64,000 nt of DNA from Gillisia hiemivivida (GTDB taxonomy: Bacteria; Bacteroidota; Bacteroidia; Flavobacteriales; Flavobacteriaceae): positions 1-64,000 of the forward strand of contig NZ_VORY01000016.1 of NCBI RefSeq assembly GCF_007997295.1, given 5' to 3'. Shown one piece after another: positions 26,743-34,632 of the stretch. Both the position numbers and the translations under genes were made by a program. The notes beneath the pieces are model-generated. The model had not been told where the DNA came from. It searched no databases and was given only the letters and a program-made list of their open reading frames with translations. Numbering within the stretch: the first letter of the stretch is position 1; each line of letters starts with the position of its first letter.

Positions 26743-27369
26743 TCATTTCGAAAGTTTATGTATCTGCCACTTATTAATTGCTTCTGGATGCAAAAGGCCT
26801 AATTGAGCAGGTATAGATTCAAGCTTTAAAATCTTTGCCATTGAAAATCGATGCATCCCTCCACCCCCAAAAATTAATTGATTATCTCTATCAATGTGAA
26901 AAAGCAACCCGCCATCTTCGTTAAAGGAGGAAATATCTAATTCTTTCTGAGTCTTAAATTTTCTAGAAATTTTAATTTCTAGAAATAATTTATCTAACTT
27001 TTGATACCTAATAATTATGTCTTGTAAATCATAACAGCCGGCTACCGACCCATGTATCTTAATCTTATCCAACAAATACTCATAAATACCTGTTTCAGCC
27101 CAGGGAATATTTTGCTCCCATCTCATTTTGCAAAATATGTATCTTGGTATTTCATCGATGCTATGCTTCTCTGCTAAATCCCAATCTCCACCCAAAATTT
27201 TTCCCGATTGGTTTCTTCTGGCAATGGCTAAATAATTATCAACTGTTCTTGGATCAACAAAAATTAATTCTCCAAATTCCGGCGCTCCAAAACCAAATTT
27301 CAACTTATTTTGAAACCCTACAATTGTCTTATACAAATATTTTTTAATCTTAACAAAATTTTCTTCCAC
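26743..27369 (-). CDS. Uncharacterised ParB/sulfiredoxin-like protein of glycan loci
   Basis: The 208-residue protein has no signal or membrane helix. The C-terminal part, FGGGGMHRFSMAKILKLESI, resembles the GxHR...A..lgl...iP motif of the ParB/Srx nuclease-like fold. An upstream block (ILGGDWDLAEKHSIDEIPRY, then WAETGIYEYLLDKI) looks like proteins I associate with polysaccharide loci of bacteria and archaea. No function is established, and catalytic activity is not implied. It starts at GTG (27367-27369) with an AAAGAAAG purine run just upstream and no better ATG. It lies 17 bp after the GT-B-like gene and is probably in its operon. Confidence 0.6.
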   Translation of the reverse strand: MEENFVKIKKYLYKTIVGFQNKLKFGFGAPEFGELIFVDPRTVDNYLAIARRNQSGKILGGDWDLAEKHSIDEIPRYIFCKMRWEQNIPWAETGIYEYLLDKIKIHGSVAGCYDLQDIIIRYQKLDKLFLEIKISRKFKTQKELDISSFNEDGGLLFHIDRDNQLIFGGGGMHRFSMAKILKLESIPAQLGLLHPEAINKWQIHKLSK

Positions 27370-27386
27370 CTTTCTTTATTATTATA

Positions 27387-28754
27387 TCATGAATTTTTTA
27401 ATATCAATTCTAACAATACATCACTATTTGTTCCTAGATAAACAATACCGTATTCGCTGTCTACAACCTCGGGATAAGTTTCAACTCCAATGCTACTTAG
27501 AATAATAGACTTTTTGCTCATCATAAATGCTTCTAATATAGATCCAGAGAACTTCGACAAATGTACGGAGGTTTCGTTTAGAATTCCCGGTAAAGGCAAT
27601 TTAGTAGCATCCTCTATATTTACCAAACAATTAATACCTTCCTTAAATAAAACTTGTTCTAACTTGCTTTTTTCTCCTAATTGTCTTGGATGAAGTCTTA
27701 ACCACCAAACGTAATTGCGAGGAGTTTTCTTTATAGCCTCAATAATATATTCATCAATTAGCTTTTCTCCTATAGGTTGAAGAGTATATAAGATAATTTT
27801 CTTTCCAGAACTCACTTCAGGGCTTAAATTCTTTATACAATAATCAATCCAAGGGTTTCCACCGTGAAACACTTTATGATAATTCTGCTTACGAGTCCAA
27901 TTTTCAATTTCATCTCCAGAAGCACGATTCCATACCCAGAAATATTTTGGCAATAATTTATAACCCTTTAATGGAACCACATTATAATTCGCGTAAGCGA
28001 AATGTAAATTACCTTGTCCACCATGCTGAATATCATAATTAGATAAATTCATTTCCGAGGCGGCAAGGTTCATTGCATACATTTCAGACACGTAATAACA
28101 TAATATATAAATTTCTTGTACATTATATTTGAACAGAACCTTTTTATAAAAATATTTAAGCAAATCGATATAAGCAAATTGTTTAACTATATCGCTTTTA
28201 TTTATTGTTAGTCTACCCAATTTATCATTTACCTCTTCAATAAAATCTTCGAAGTGTTCCCATTTTGAATCCTTTAGATGCTTTTTCCAAGTAAATTCCC
28301 TAATTATTAGAGATATATATTTAATGCCTTCCAAATAAATGGTAACATCAGGATAATCTAAATTTTTCCTGTAAAATGATTTAGTATTACCGTATTCTGC
28401 AAAATAAAAACTACTATCAGACTTAAGGCAATCATCTATTAATCGGTTAAAATATCTATTAATAAACTTTCTTCCATCGTAATATCTAAAATGAGGAGCT
28501 AAACAAAAAAGTTTAGCTTGTTTATTATTTTTTTTGGTAAAAAAAAATTTAACAATGTAGAATATTCCAATAAAAATCTTTCTAAGCTTAGCTAATCGAG
28601 TTTCGGTATGTTTCTTTGTAGAACTATTATGATATGCAAAGGAAAGCCGCATTTTAATTAAAGGCCAAACATTAACCCCTTTTATTTTCCAATCATTTAC
28701 TGGATAAGATTCCTCTAGCTTATTAATTAGTTCAGCATATTGCTCTCTGTTCAT
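27387..28754 (-). CDS. Putative GT-B glycosyltransferase of surface-carbohydrate type
   Basis: I do not recognise an exact family for this 455-residue soluble protein. The second half looks GT-B-like. It has NLSNYDIQHGGQGNLHFAYA with a QHG motif as in capsule and polysialyl/Kdo-type transferases, a nucleotide-binding-like KKIILYTLQPIGEKL, WWLRLHPRQLGEKS, and HLSKFSGSILEAFMMSKKSI with a Ser-Gly-Ser donor-phosphate loop. HP and S/T loops of this type bind CMP-sugars in several families. It sits directly after the CMP-legionaminate synthetase and dioxygenase genes, so a nonulosonic acid transferase role is a reasonable inference. It starts at an ATG. Confidence 0.6.
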   Translation of the reverse strand: MNREQYAELINKLEESYPVNDWKIKGVNVWPLIKMRLSFAYHNSSTKKHTETRLAKLRKIFIGIFYIVKFFFTKKNNKQAKLFCLAPHFRYYDGRKFINRYFNRLIDDCLKSDSSFYFAEYGNTKSFYRKNLDYPDVTIYLEGIKYISLIIREFTWKKHLKDSKWEHFEDFIEEVNDKLGRLTINKSDIVKQFAYIDLLKYFYKKVLFKYNVQEIYILCYYVSEMYAMNLAASEMNLSNYDIQHGGQGNLHFAYANYNVVPLKGYKLLPKYFWVWNRASGDEIENWTRKQNYHKVFHGGNPWIDYCIKNLSPEVSSGKKIILYTLQPIGEKLIDEYIIEAIKKTPRNYVWWLRLHPRQLGEKSKLEQVLFKEGINCLVNIEDATKLPLPGILNETSVHLSKFSGSILEAFMMSKKSIILSSIGVETYPEVVDSEYGIVYLGTNSDVLLELILKNS

Positions 28755-28779
28755 TATAACATCTTAGAAAATTTAGCAC

Positions 28780-29568
28780 TTAACCTACTAAAGTTTTGGC
28801 AATATGAGAAGGTATATTAGAATGCATCCATAAATAATTTGTAAGAGCATATCTGTAATCCTTTGTAATCGGTTTTCCCCTGTGAATACCTCTAGTATCT
28901 GTAAGTATAACTGTTCCAGCTTCTGCAGTAAAGGTCTTAAGTCGTTCTGGTTCTTTCTCAATTATTCGATTGACTTCAGCATCTTCAAACCTATTCTGAA
29001 ACTGATCATAATTGTATTTATAGGAATCTCTGTAAACTGCTCTGGAGGTATGGCTACCTTCTATATATTGAAACGGACCATTTTCTTCCGTAACATATGT
29101 TAGGTAAACTATAGATTTGGATTGTTTAACATTTGCATGATCTCGATGCCAGCCACCACCAGAACCTTTATTCCCTGGAGCCGCCTCCAATTTGGCGGCT
29201 AAAGTAAAACCATCCTTAACTTTGGTACCTTCATACGTCTGCAATAAAGAAATAAGATTTTTATCTCGATAATATTCTTTTATGAATGTACTAACTCTAT
29301 CTGCACCAAAAATTCTATGATCCGATTCTGCAGTGTCTTTCCAAATTTGAGAATTGTAATCGATGATTAAGCGATCAATTTCTTGCTTAGCTGTTTCGCA
29401 CCATTCTCTTGTAAAGAAATTTTTTAAGACATAATATCCTTTTTCCTTAATTGACTTCACAATCTCTTCCTCTACTTCAGTAGTAATAAATTTTTCTGAA
29501 TGAGTAAAATCCAATCGGAGATTATTCATTTCAACTTTAGCAGATTTCAAAATTTTATTATACTTCAT
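28780..29568 (-). CDS. Phytanoyl-CoA dioxygenase (PhyH)-family Fe(II)/2-oxoglutarate enzyme
   Basis: The 262-residue protein has the PhyH pattern. It begins with GYYVLKNFFTREWCETAKQE. The iron ligands are His and Asp in GGWHRDHANVKQ and the distal His in DTRGIHRGKPIT; Arg in DYRYALTNYLW fits the 2-oxoglutarate-binding position. All ligands are present, so it should be active. Its gene lies between legF and the GT-B-like gene. That suggests hydroxylation or oxidation of the legionaminic-type sugar, its acyl group or a precursor, but the substrate is not shown. It starts at an ATG with a TATATTTG box 35 bp upstream. Confidence 0.82.
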   Translation of the reverse strand: MKYNKILKSAKVEMNNLRLDFTHSEKFITTEVEEEIVKSIKEKGYYVLKNFFTREWCETAKQEIDRLIIDYNSQIWKDTAESDHRIFGADRVSTFIKEYYRDKNLISLLQTYEGTKVKDGFTLAAKLEAAPGNKGSGGGWHRDHANVKQSKSIVYLTYVTEENGPFQYIEGSHTSRAVYRDSYKYNYDQFQNRFEDAEVNRIIEKEPERLKTFTAEAGTVILTDTRGIHRGKPITKDYRYALTNYLWMHSNIPSHIAKTLVG

Positions 29569-29602
29569 TTTGAGGACTTTAGTTATTTAAGGTTATACTC
29601 TA

Positions 29603-29610
29603 CAAATATA
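29603..29610 (-). promoter_or_regulatory. Candidate -7 box TATATTTG upstream of PhyH gene
   Basis: It matches TAnnTTTG on the minus strand in the 83-bp gap between legF and the PhyH gene, giving a leader of about 28 nt. A -33 box is not clear. Confidence 0.4.
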
Positions 29611-29651
29611 TTTTAATCCAATCTATCCTAAAAATCTTTAAGAAAAACTTA

Positions 29652-30332
29652 TTATTTAAATGATTTCAAGAATTCAGCAAACTTCCAATCAAATAATGTA
29701 TCTATGTCGTGAGAGGTCTCTTCATCCATGACGTATTTTTTTACTTTTTTGAAATGGCTTATAGATGAGGTTAGCAGGCTTTTCACATTAATCACATATA
29801 GTGCACCATTTATTTCCCATACAGGAGGACAATCCTGCCTGCGAGTGAAATTCCCAACCTTTGACGGTTCAAGATAACCAAAGCTATTTTCCTCTCTTAG
29901 TATGTAATAAGGATTTGCTTTGGTCTCTTTTACAGAAAGAACCATATCTACATCCTTAGATTTTTCATAAAGATTTATTGCTTCACGAACTTGTTCAGAA
30001 TTTCTAAATGGTGATGTTGGCTGCAATAATAAAATCGTGTCATACTCCTTACCTATCGACTTAGAGTAGTTTAATGCATGAATTAAAACTTCCTGAGTAC
30101 CTGATTTATCTGTTGCTAACTCATCAGGCCTTATAAAAGGCACATTAAGACCCAGCTTTTCAACAGTATTTTTTATAGCACGATCATCCGTAGAAACAGT
30201 AATATCTGAATCCTCAAATAATTCTCTTGCGAGATCTACAGTATATTGTATTAATGGTTTACCATCTAATACTTTTATGTTCTTTCCAGGCACGCCTTTA
30301 GAACCACCTCGAGCAGGTATTACAACTAACAT
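29652..30332 (-). CDS. legF: CMP-legionaminic acid synthetase (LegF/NeuA-like)
   Basis: The 226-residue protein is an acylneuraminate cytidylyltransferase. It starts MLVVIPARGGSKGVPGKNIK, the CTP-binding signature. It has ILLLQPTSPFRNSEQVREAI, FTRRQDCPPVWEINGALYVI, and DEETSHDIDTLFDW with metal-binding Asp residues. It activates the nonulosonic acid made by the upstream genes by joining it to CMP. Its ATG overlaps the stop of the ptmE-like gene by one base (TAATG), a sign of coupling. NeuA activity on sialic acid itself is less likely because the pathway genes are of the legionaminate type. Confidence 0.9.
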   Translation of the reverse strand: MLVVIPARGGSKGVPGKNIKVLDGKPLIQYTVDLARELFEDSDITVSTDDRAIKNTVEKLGLNVPFIRPDELATDKSGTQEVLIHALNYSKSIGKEYDTILLLQPTSPFRNSEQVREAINLYEKSKDVDMVLSVKETKANPYYILREENSFGYLEPSKVGNFTRRQDCPPVWEINGALYVINVKSLLTSSISHFKKVKKYVMDEETSHDIDTLFDWKFAEFLKSFK

Positions 30333-31375
30333 TAATTTAGATGTTTTATAAATTCCTTTGCCTGCTTATAGTCAACTGGGCTGCCAATATCAATCCAAAA
30401 TCCAGTGATTGGATTATGTATAAGTTTTCCTCCATCTTTAACTAGATTCTCCATTAAGTCTGTAATATCGAAAAATTCGTTTTTCGGAATTTTATCTATT
30501 AGTTCCTTCTTCAGAATATATATTCCAGCATTAGAGTGATATACATAAGAAGGTTTCTCTTTAAATTTGATAACCCTATTCTCTTCCGTTTCAAAAACGG
30601 CATAGGGTACATCTACCTTATATTCGGTAGATGCCACGGCCATATCGGCATTTTGATTTATTAGATCCAGGTATAAATCTTCAAAATCTACATCTGTAAA
30701 TAAATCGCTGTTCATCAATAAAACATGATCGGTCTCAAACTTCTCAACTAAAGATAAGGCTCCAGCTGTTCCAAGAGGTTTATCTTCCCATAAATATTCA
30801 ATGATTATACCTTTACTACTACCATCTCCAAAATATTCTTTAATTTGATCTCCCAGGTATTTTACTGATATATATATTTTTTTTATTCCAAAAGCTATTA
30901 GCCTATCAATATTATACTCAATTATTGGCTTATCACCTAATGGTAACATTGGCTTAGGAACTGTGTCGGTTAAGGGACTTAAGCGCTTACCTCTTCCCCC
31001 AGCCATAATCATACATTCCAGCGGTAACTCAGATTTTGTTTTCTCCAAATCTATAATTCTCACCAATCTGTTTTCTGAATCTAGAATTGGTAAAATTTTA
31101 ATATCCTTTTTCCTATATGGTCTTAAATCTAGGAATTCTTTAGTGTCTTGTTCGTATGCAAAATTTCTAAAACAAACATCTCCAACCTGTTTTGTGACAT
31201 CTGCATCCTGAGCTAATGATCTTCTAATATCACCATCTGTTAATGATCCTAAAACTGATTCATCATTATCAGTTACAAATAATATAAGACGGCTTACATC
31301 ACGAATCTTATTTAATTTGCGAAGGGCATCAAGGATGGTTTTATCTTTATGAATTTGTATATCTTGGGATTTCAT
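30332..31375 (-). CDS. ptmE: CBS-domain sugar-phosphate nucleotidyltransferase (PtmE-like)
   Basis: This 347-residue two-part protein has a pair of CBS domains (about 1-115; DALRKLNKIRDVSRLILFVT, GSLTDGDIRRSL) followed by an NTP-transferase domain with MIMAGGRGKRLSPLTDTVPK and LLMNSDLFTDVDF. In Campylobacter, PtmE of the same architecture makes GDP-glucosamine from GlcN-1-phosphate as entry to legionaminic acid. The flanking legF, legG, legI, legH, legC and legB genes support that role here. I see no PtmF-like gene, so GlcN-1-phosphate may come from central metabolism. It starts at an ATG and overlaps legF by 1 bp. Confidence 0.88.
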   Translation of the reverse strand: MKSQDIQIHKDKTILDALRKLNKIRDVSRLILFVTDNDESVLGSLTDGDIRRSLAQDADVTKQVGDVCFRNFAYEQDTKEFLDLRPYRKKDIKILPILDSENRLVRIIDLEKTKSELPLECMIMAGGRGKRLSPLTDTVPKPMLPLGDKPIIEYNIDRLIAFGIKKIYISVKYLGDQIKEYFGDGSSKGIIIEYLWEDKPLGTAGALSLVEKFETDHVLLMNSDLFTDVDFEDLYLDLINQNADMAVASTEYKVDVPYAVFETEENRVIKFKEKPSYVYHSNAGIYILKKELIDKIPKNEFFDITDLMENLVKDGGKLIHNPITGFWIDIGSPVDYKQAKEFIKHLN

Positions 31376-31378
31376 AAT

Positions 31379-32536
31379 TTAGAATTGAATGTCATAAAAG
31401 GATTTTTTTAAGTTGTTCACATTTTGATTTCGTAGTATATTCATTATTTTACCAACGGTATTCCCAGAACCAAATAGTTGCTTTTGGCTTTTAATGTTAT
31501 TTCTATATAAAGGATCATAAGCTCTTTTATATGCAGAAGTAATCGACTCAAATGTAGCATCAGCTTGAATAATACTTTCTGATAATATTCGACCTTTCTG
31601 TCTGTCGCCAATATTAATTGTAGGAATATTAAAGTATGGAACCTCTACAATTCCACTAGATGAATTTCCTAAAACAATATCGATATGCTTTAATGCAGAT
31701 AGATAGCGCAACTGTCCTAAAGACTTAAATGCAACGGAAATTTCATTATTTCTTAAAACAAATTCATCAATCATTTGATTTATTATACGGCCATCCTTAT
31801 CTGAGTTAGCATGCGTAAATATAAAACTTGTATTCATAAAGGAGCTTAGAGCTTCTAAAATATTCTGAAACTGACTTTGGGCAGAATGATCTTCAAGAGT
31901 TACTGGATGAAAAGTAATTAGTATATTCTTTTTTCCCAACTTAAAATTTATAGAATCTTCAAACTCTTCTTTATTTAGAAGAACTAGATTCTTTATAGAA
32001 TCCATACTAATGGAGCCAACATTATAAACGCGACTCGGATGTTCTCCTAGTTGAATTATCCTTTTTCGATAAATCTCAGTAGAAGCAAAATGCAAATAAC
32101 TCATTTTAGTTATTGCATGTCTAATACCCTCATCATAAGCACCTTCCGTTGTTTCTCCTCCGTACATATGAACTATTGGTATGTTAGCTAACATAGATGC
32201 CGTTGCAGCAGCTAACATTTCAGTTCTATCTCCTAGAATGATAACGAAGTCTGGATTCAATTCATTTAAAGCATCCGCAAACCCTATCATAGCTAAGCCT
32301 ACAGATTTAGTAATTCCAACAGCAGAATCTGATGAAAGCAGGCACTCTACTTTTTTATCTATTTTATAGCCTTTCTTTTCAATCTCATTAACAGTATAGC
32401 CGAATTCAGGAGCAAGGTGCATCGCCGTTACAATAAGTTGTAATTGAATTTCTTGGTCATTTTGAATTTCATCTATCAAAGGATTCAATAATCCAAACTC
32501 TGCTCGGGTGCCTGATACAATCGTTATCTTTTTCAA
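31379..32536 (-). CDS. legG: Hydrolysing nucleotide-sugar 2-epimerase (LegG/NeuC-like)
   Basis: The 385-residue UDP-GlcNAc 2-epimerase-fold protein begins KKITIVSGTRAEFGLLNPLI. It contains VIILGDRTEMLAAATASMLA, IVHMYGGETTEGAYDEGIRH, KNILITFHPVTLEDHSA and VLGNSSSGIVEVPYFNIPTI, all typical of hydrolysing NeuC/LegG enzymes. In the pathway it releases 2,4-diacetamido-2,4,6-trideoxymannose from GDP-diNAcBac. No ATG fits the conserved N-terminus. A TTG at 32534-32536 overlaps the TGA of legI (TTGA), so initiation is probably by coupling at TTG. Confidence 0.9.
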   Translation of the reverse strand: MKKITIVSGTRAEFGLLNPLIDEIQNDQEIQLQLIVTAMHLAPEFGYTVNEIEKKGYKIDKKVECLLSSDSAVGITKSVGLAMIGFADALNELNPDFVIILGDRTEMLAAATASMLANIPIVHMYGGETTEGAYDEGIRHAITKMSYLHFASTEIYRKRIIQLGEHPSRVYNVGSISMDSIKNLVLLNKEEFEDSINFKLGKKNILITFHPVTLEDHSAQSQFQNILEALSSFMNTSFIFTHANSDKDGRIINQMIDEFVLRNNEISVAFKSLGQLRYLSALKHIDIVLGNSSSGIVEVPYFNIPTINIGDRQKGRILSESIIQADATFESITSAYKRAYDPLYRNNIKSQKQLFGSGNTVGKIMNILRNQNVNNLKKSFYDIQF

Positions 32537-33543
32537 ACTAATTCTATTAAATCGTCTTCCCTAAAATCTCTTATTGCTTTAAGCCCAATGACTTCATCCC
32601 ATTTCATTGGACTAATTCCAGTCCCTGGTCTTTTGACAGAAAGGTTTTCTATAGAAAACACTTCCCCTTTGAGAATTTTTTGAGAAGCAACAATACTTTT
32701 ACGCGCTATCGGTTTATTTTTTGCTTCAGATGGAGAAGGTTCTTTTATCCCAGAACCGCCTATTGCAATTTCTATATTCCTTATCGCTCTTACCATATTT
32801 TTAAGCTCAACTGGTTCTAGAGACGCACTATGATCAGGTCCTGGCATATTTCTGTCTAGAGTAAAATGCTTTTCTATTATCATCGCGCCCATAGCTACGG
32901 CAGCAGTAGACACTTCAATTCCTAAAGTATGATCTGAATACCCCACTTGCACACCCAATTTTTCCTTTATATTCAACATTGCTCTTAAATTCACATCTTC
33001 CATAGGAGTTGGGTATTCAGTATTGCAATGAATAATAGAGATTTGATCCTCACTCAAACCTTCATTTCGAAGAACTTCAAATGCATTTTTTACTTCTTGG
33101 ATGTTTGCCATTCCAGTAGACATTATAACATTTCGTCCAAAACTTGCGATTTTTCTCAAATATGGCAGATTGGTGATTTCTCCCGAGGGAATCTTATAAA
33201 ATTCTGGACTTAAAGTTTCCAAAAATTCTAGACTTGGGGAATCAAAACCAGTAGATAAAAATTTAATGCCATGAGAATCACAATGCTTCTTCACTAATAA
33301 AAATTCATCATAAGATAATTCAAGTTTTTTAACCATATCATACTGAGATTCCCCAACACCAGTACTCTTTTCCTGATATCCTGCTTTTTTAGCATTTTTA
33401 GTAAGATTCAATTCGGTTTTAAAAGTCTGAAATTTCACAAAATCAGCACCTGCTTCTGCAGCCACTTCAACCAATTTCTTTGCGTTCTCTAAACTGCCAT
33501 TATGATTAACTCCTGCTTCAGCAATAATTGTAACGTGTCTCAT
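32533..33543 (-). CDS. legI: N,N'-diacetyllegionaminic acid synthase (LegI/NeuB-like)
   Basis: This 336-residue protein is full length for NeuB-family synthases. The N-terminal TIM barrel has TIIAEAGVNHNGSLENAKKL, FVKFQTFKTELNL, YKIPSGEITNLPYLRKIASF and MIIEKHFTLDRNMPGPDHSA. The C-terminal SAF domain has RKSIVASQKILKGEVFS and VKRPGTGISPM. It condenses the 6-deoxy aminomannose with phosphoenolpyruvate to give the nine-carbon acid. The legB/legC/legG context favours legionaminic over sialic or pseudaminic acid; its 8-epimer remains possible. It ends in a 4-bp overlap with legG and starts 1 bp after the MaoC gene. Confidence 0.92.
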   Translation of the reverse strand: MRHVTIIAEAGVNHNGSLENAKKLVEVAAEAGADFVKFQTFKTELNLTKNAKKAGYQEKSTGVGESQYDMVKKLELSYDEFLLVKKHCDSHGIKFLSTGFDSPSLEFLETLSPEFYKIPSGEITNLPYLRKIASFGRNVIMSTGMANIQEVKNAFEVLRNEGLSEDQISIIHCNTEYPTPMEDVNLRAMLNIKEKLGVQVGYSDHTLGIEVSTAAVAMGAMIIEKHFTLDRNMPGPDHSASLEPVELKNMVRAIRNIEIAIGGSGIKEPSPSEAKNKPIARKSIVASQKILKGEVFSIENLSVKRPGTGISPMKWDEVIGLKAIRDFREDDLIELV

Positions 33544-33544
33544 A

Positions 33545-33961
33545 TTAATTTTTTAAAAATAAAATGGTTGCCTCACCATCCATAACAATTTCATCATTCT
33601 TAGTCGCCCATGTACGCAATTTTATTATTGGTTTATCTTCACGAATTGAAAGAATTTCCACATTCGCAGTTACAGTATCTCCAATAAAAACAGGTGCAAT
33701 GAAATTAGTATTTTGATTTATATAAATTGTCCCCGGCCCAGGCACTTCGGAGCCCAAAATGCCCCCAAATAAAGCTGCAACATAAGGTCCTTGAACAATT
33801 CTTTTTTTAAATCTTGTAGTTAATGCATACTCTTGATCAAAATGAATAGGGTTTTCATCCCCAGATAAAAGAGAAAATTTTAAAACATTATTTTCTGAAA
33901 AAGTTTTAGTTAGACTGGCATTATCACCAACTTTAAGATCCTTGTAATTAACTTTATTCAT
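33545..33961 (-). CDS. MaoC-like hotdog hydratase/dehydratase in the leg operon
   Basis: The 138-residue protein has a single hotdog fold of the MaoC/R-hydratase type. The motif FSLLSGDENPIHFDQEYA carries the catalytic Asp and His. It continues RIVQGPYVAALFGGIL, where MaoC proteins have V-H/P-G...G, and IYINQNTNFIAPVFIGDTVT. Relatives hydrate enoyl-CoA to (R)-3-hydroxyacyl-CoA. The gene is packed between legH and legI (24 bp and 1 bp gaps), so it is probably part of the pathway. It may supply a 3-hydroxyacyl-CoA for N-acylation of the sugar; this is inference. It starts at an ATG. Confidence 0.82.
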   Translation of the reverse strand: MNKVNYKDLKVGDNASLTKTFSENNVLKFSLLSGDENPIHFDQEYALTTRFKKRIVQGPYVAALFGGILGSEVPGPGTIYINQNTNFIAPVFIGDTVTANVEILSIREDKPIIKLRTWATKNDEIVMDGEATILFLKN

Positions 33962-33985
33962 TTTTTTAAATTAAATATTTTTCAA

Positions 33986-34558
33986 TTATTTATTCAGTAC
34001 ATCATCAAAGTTTGATGGTATAATATTGTTTTTTTTATAAATTTCTTTTTCCATAGCCTTAATTGTATCCATATTTCTACCTCGCACTTTTCTTGCAGGG
34101 GACCCCATATATATGCCCCATGGCTCTAAATCTTTAGTTACTAAACTTCCGCTAGCTACTACAGCACCTTCACCAATAGTAACACCAGGATGGATAATAA
34201 CATTGGTACCTATAAAAGAATGCTTTTTAAGTACAACATGTGAACGATAATAGGATCTAAATTCATCTGACACCATAGGACTCGGAATTCCGTTGCCTGT
34301 AATATCATCTGAACCTGTAATTATTCTTACTCCTGCACAAACTCCAACAAAATCTTCTACAACTAATATTCCGCCACCGGCTATTGAAACATGATTTGCT
34401 ATATGAACGTAGTTACCAATATAAACGCCTTCCCCTCCGGAAATCAAAGTAAATTCACTTAACCTAACATTGCTTTTTATTGTTAATTTACTTTCATCAA
34501 TTATAGAAATAGGTTCAAATATTTCTACATTATCTCCAATCTCTTTGAATTTATACAT
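33986..34558 (-). CDS. legH: Left-handed beta-helix acyltransferase (LegH-like)
   Basis: The 190-residue hexapeptide-repeat protein of the LbetaH/maltose acetyltransferase type has LTIKSNVRLSEFTLISGGEG, VYIGNYVHIANHVSIAGGG, VIIHPGVTIGEGAVVASGSL and IYMGSPARKVRGR. The expected catalytic His is in NYVHIANHVSIAG. Its place between legC and the MaoC gene makes it the likely N-acyltransferase for the 4-amino group made by LegC. It lacks the PglD/NeuD-type N-terminal domain seen at 7651 and 48054, and so differs from those enzymes. It starts at an ATG. Confidence 0.82.
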   Translation of the reverse strand: MYKFKEIGDNVEIFEPISIIDESKLTIKSNVRLSEFTLISGGEGVYIGNYVHIANHVSIAGGGILVVEDFVGVCAGVRIITGSDDITGNGIPSPMVSDEFRSYYRSHVVLKKHSFIGTNVIIHPGVTIGEGAVVASGSLVTKDLEPWGIYMGSPARKVRGRNMDTIKAMEKEIYKKNNIIPSNFDDVLNK

Positions 34559-34632
34559 ATTATAAATTTACTTTCTGTTTGGGTTATACACCCTAAAAGG
34601 TTAATTAACATATTTTTCCATGTGGAAAATAG

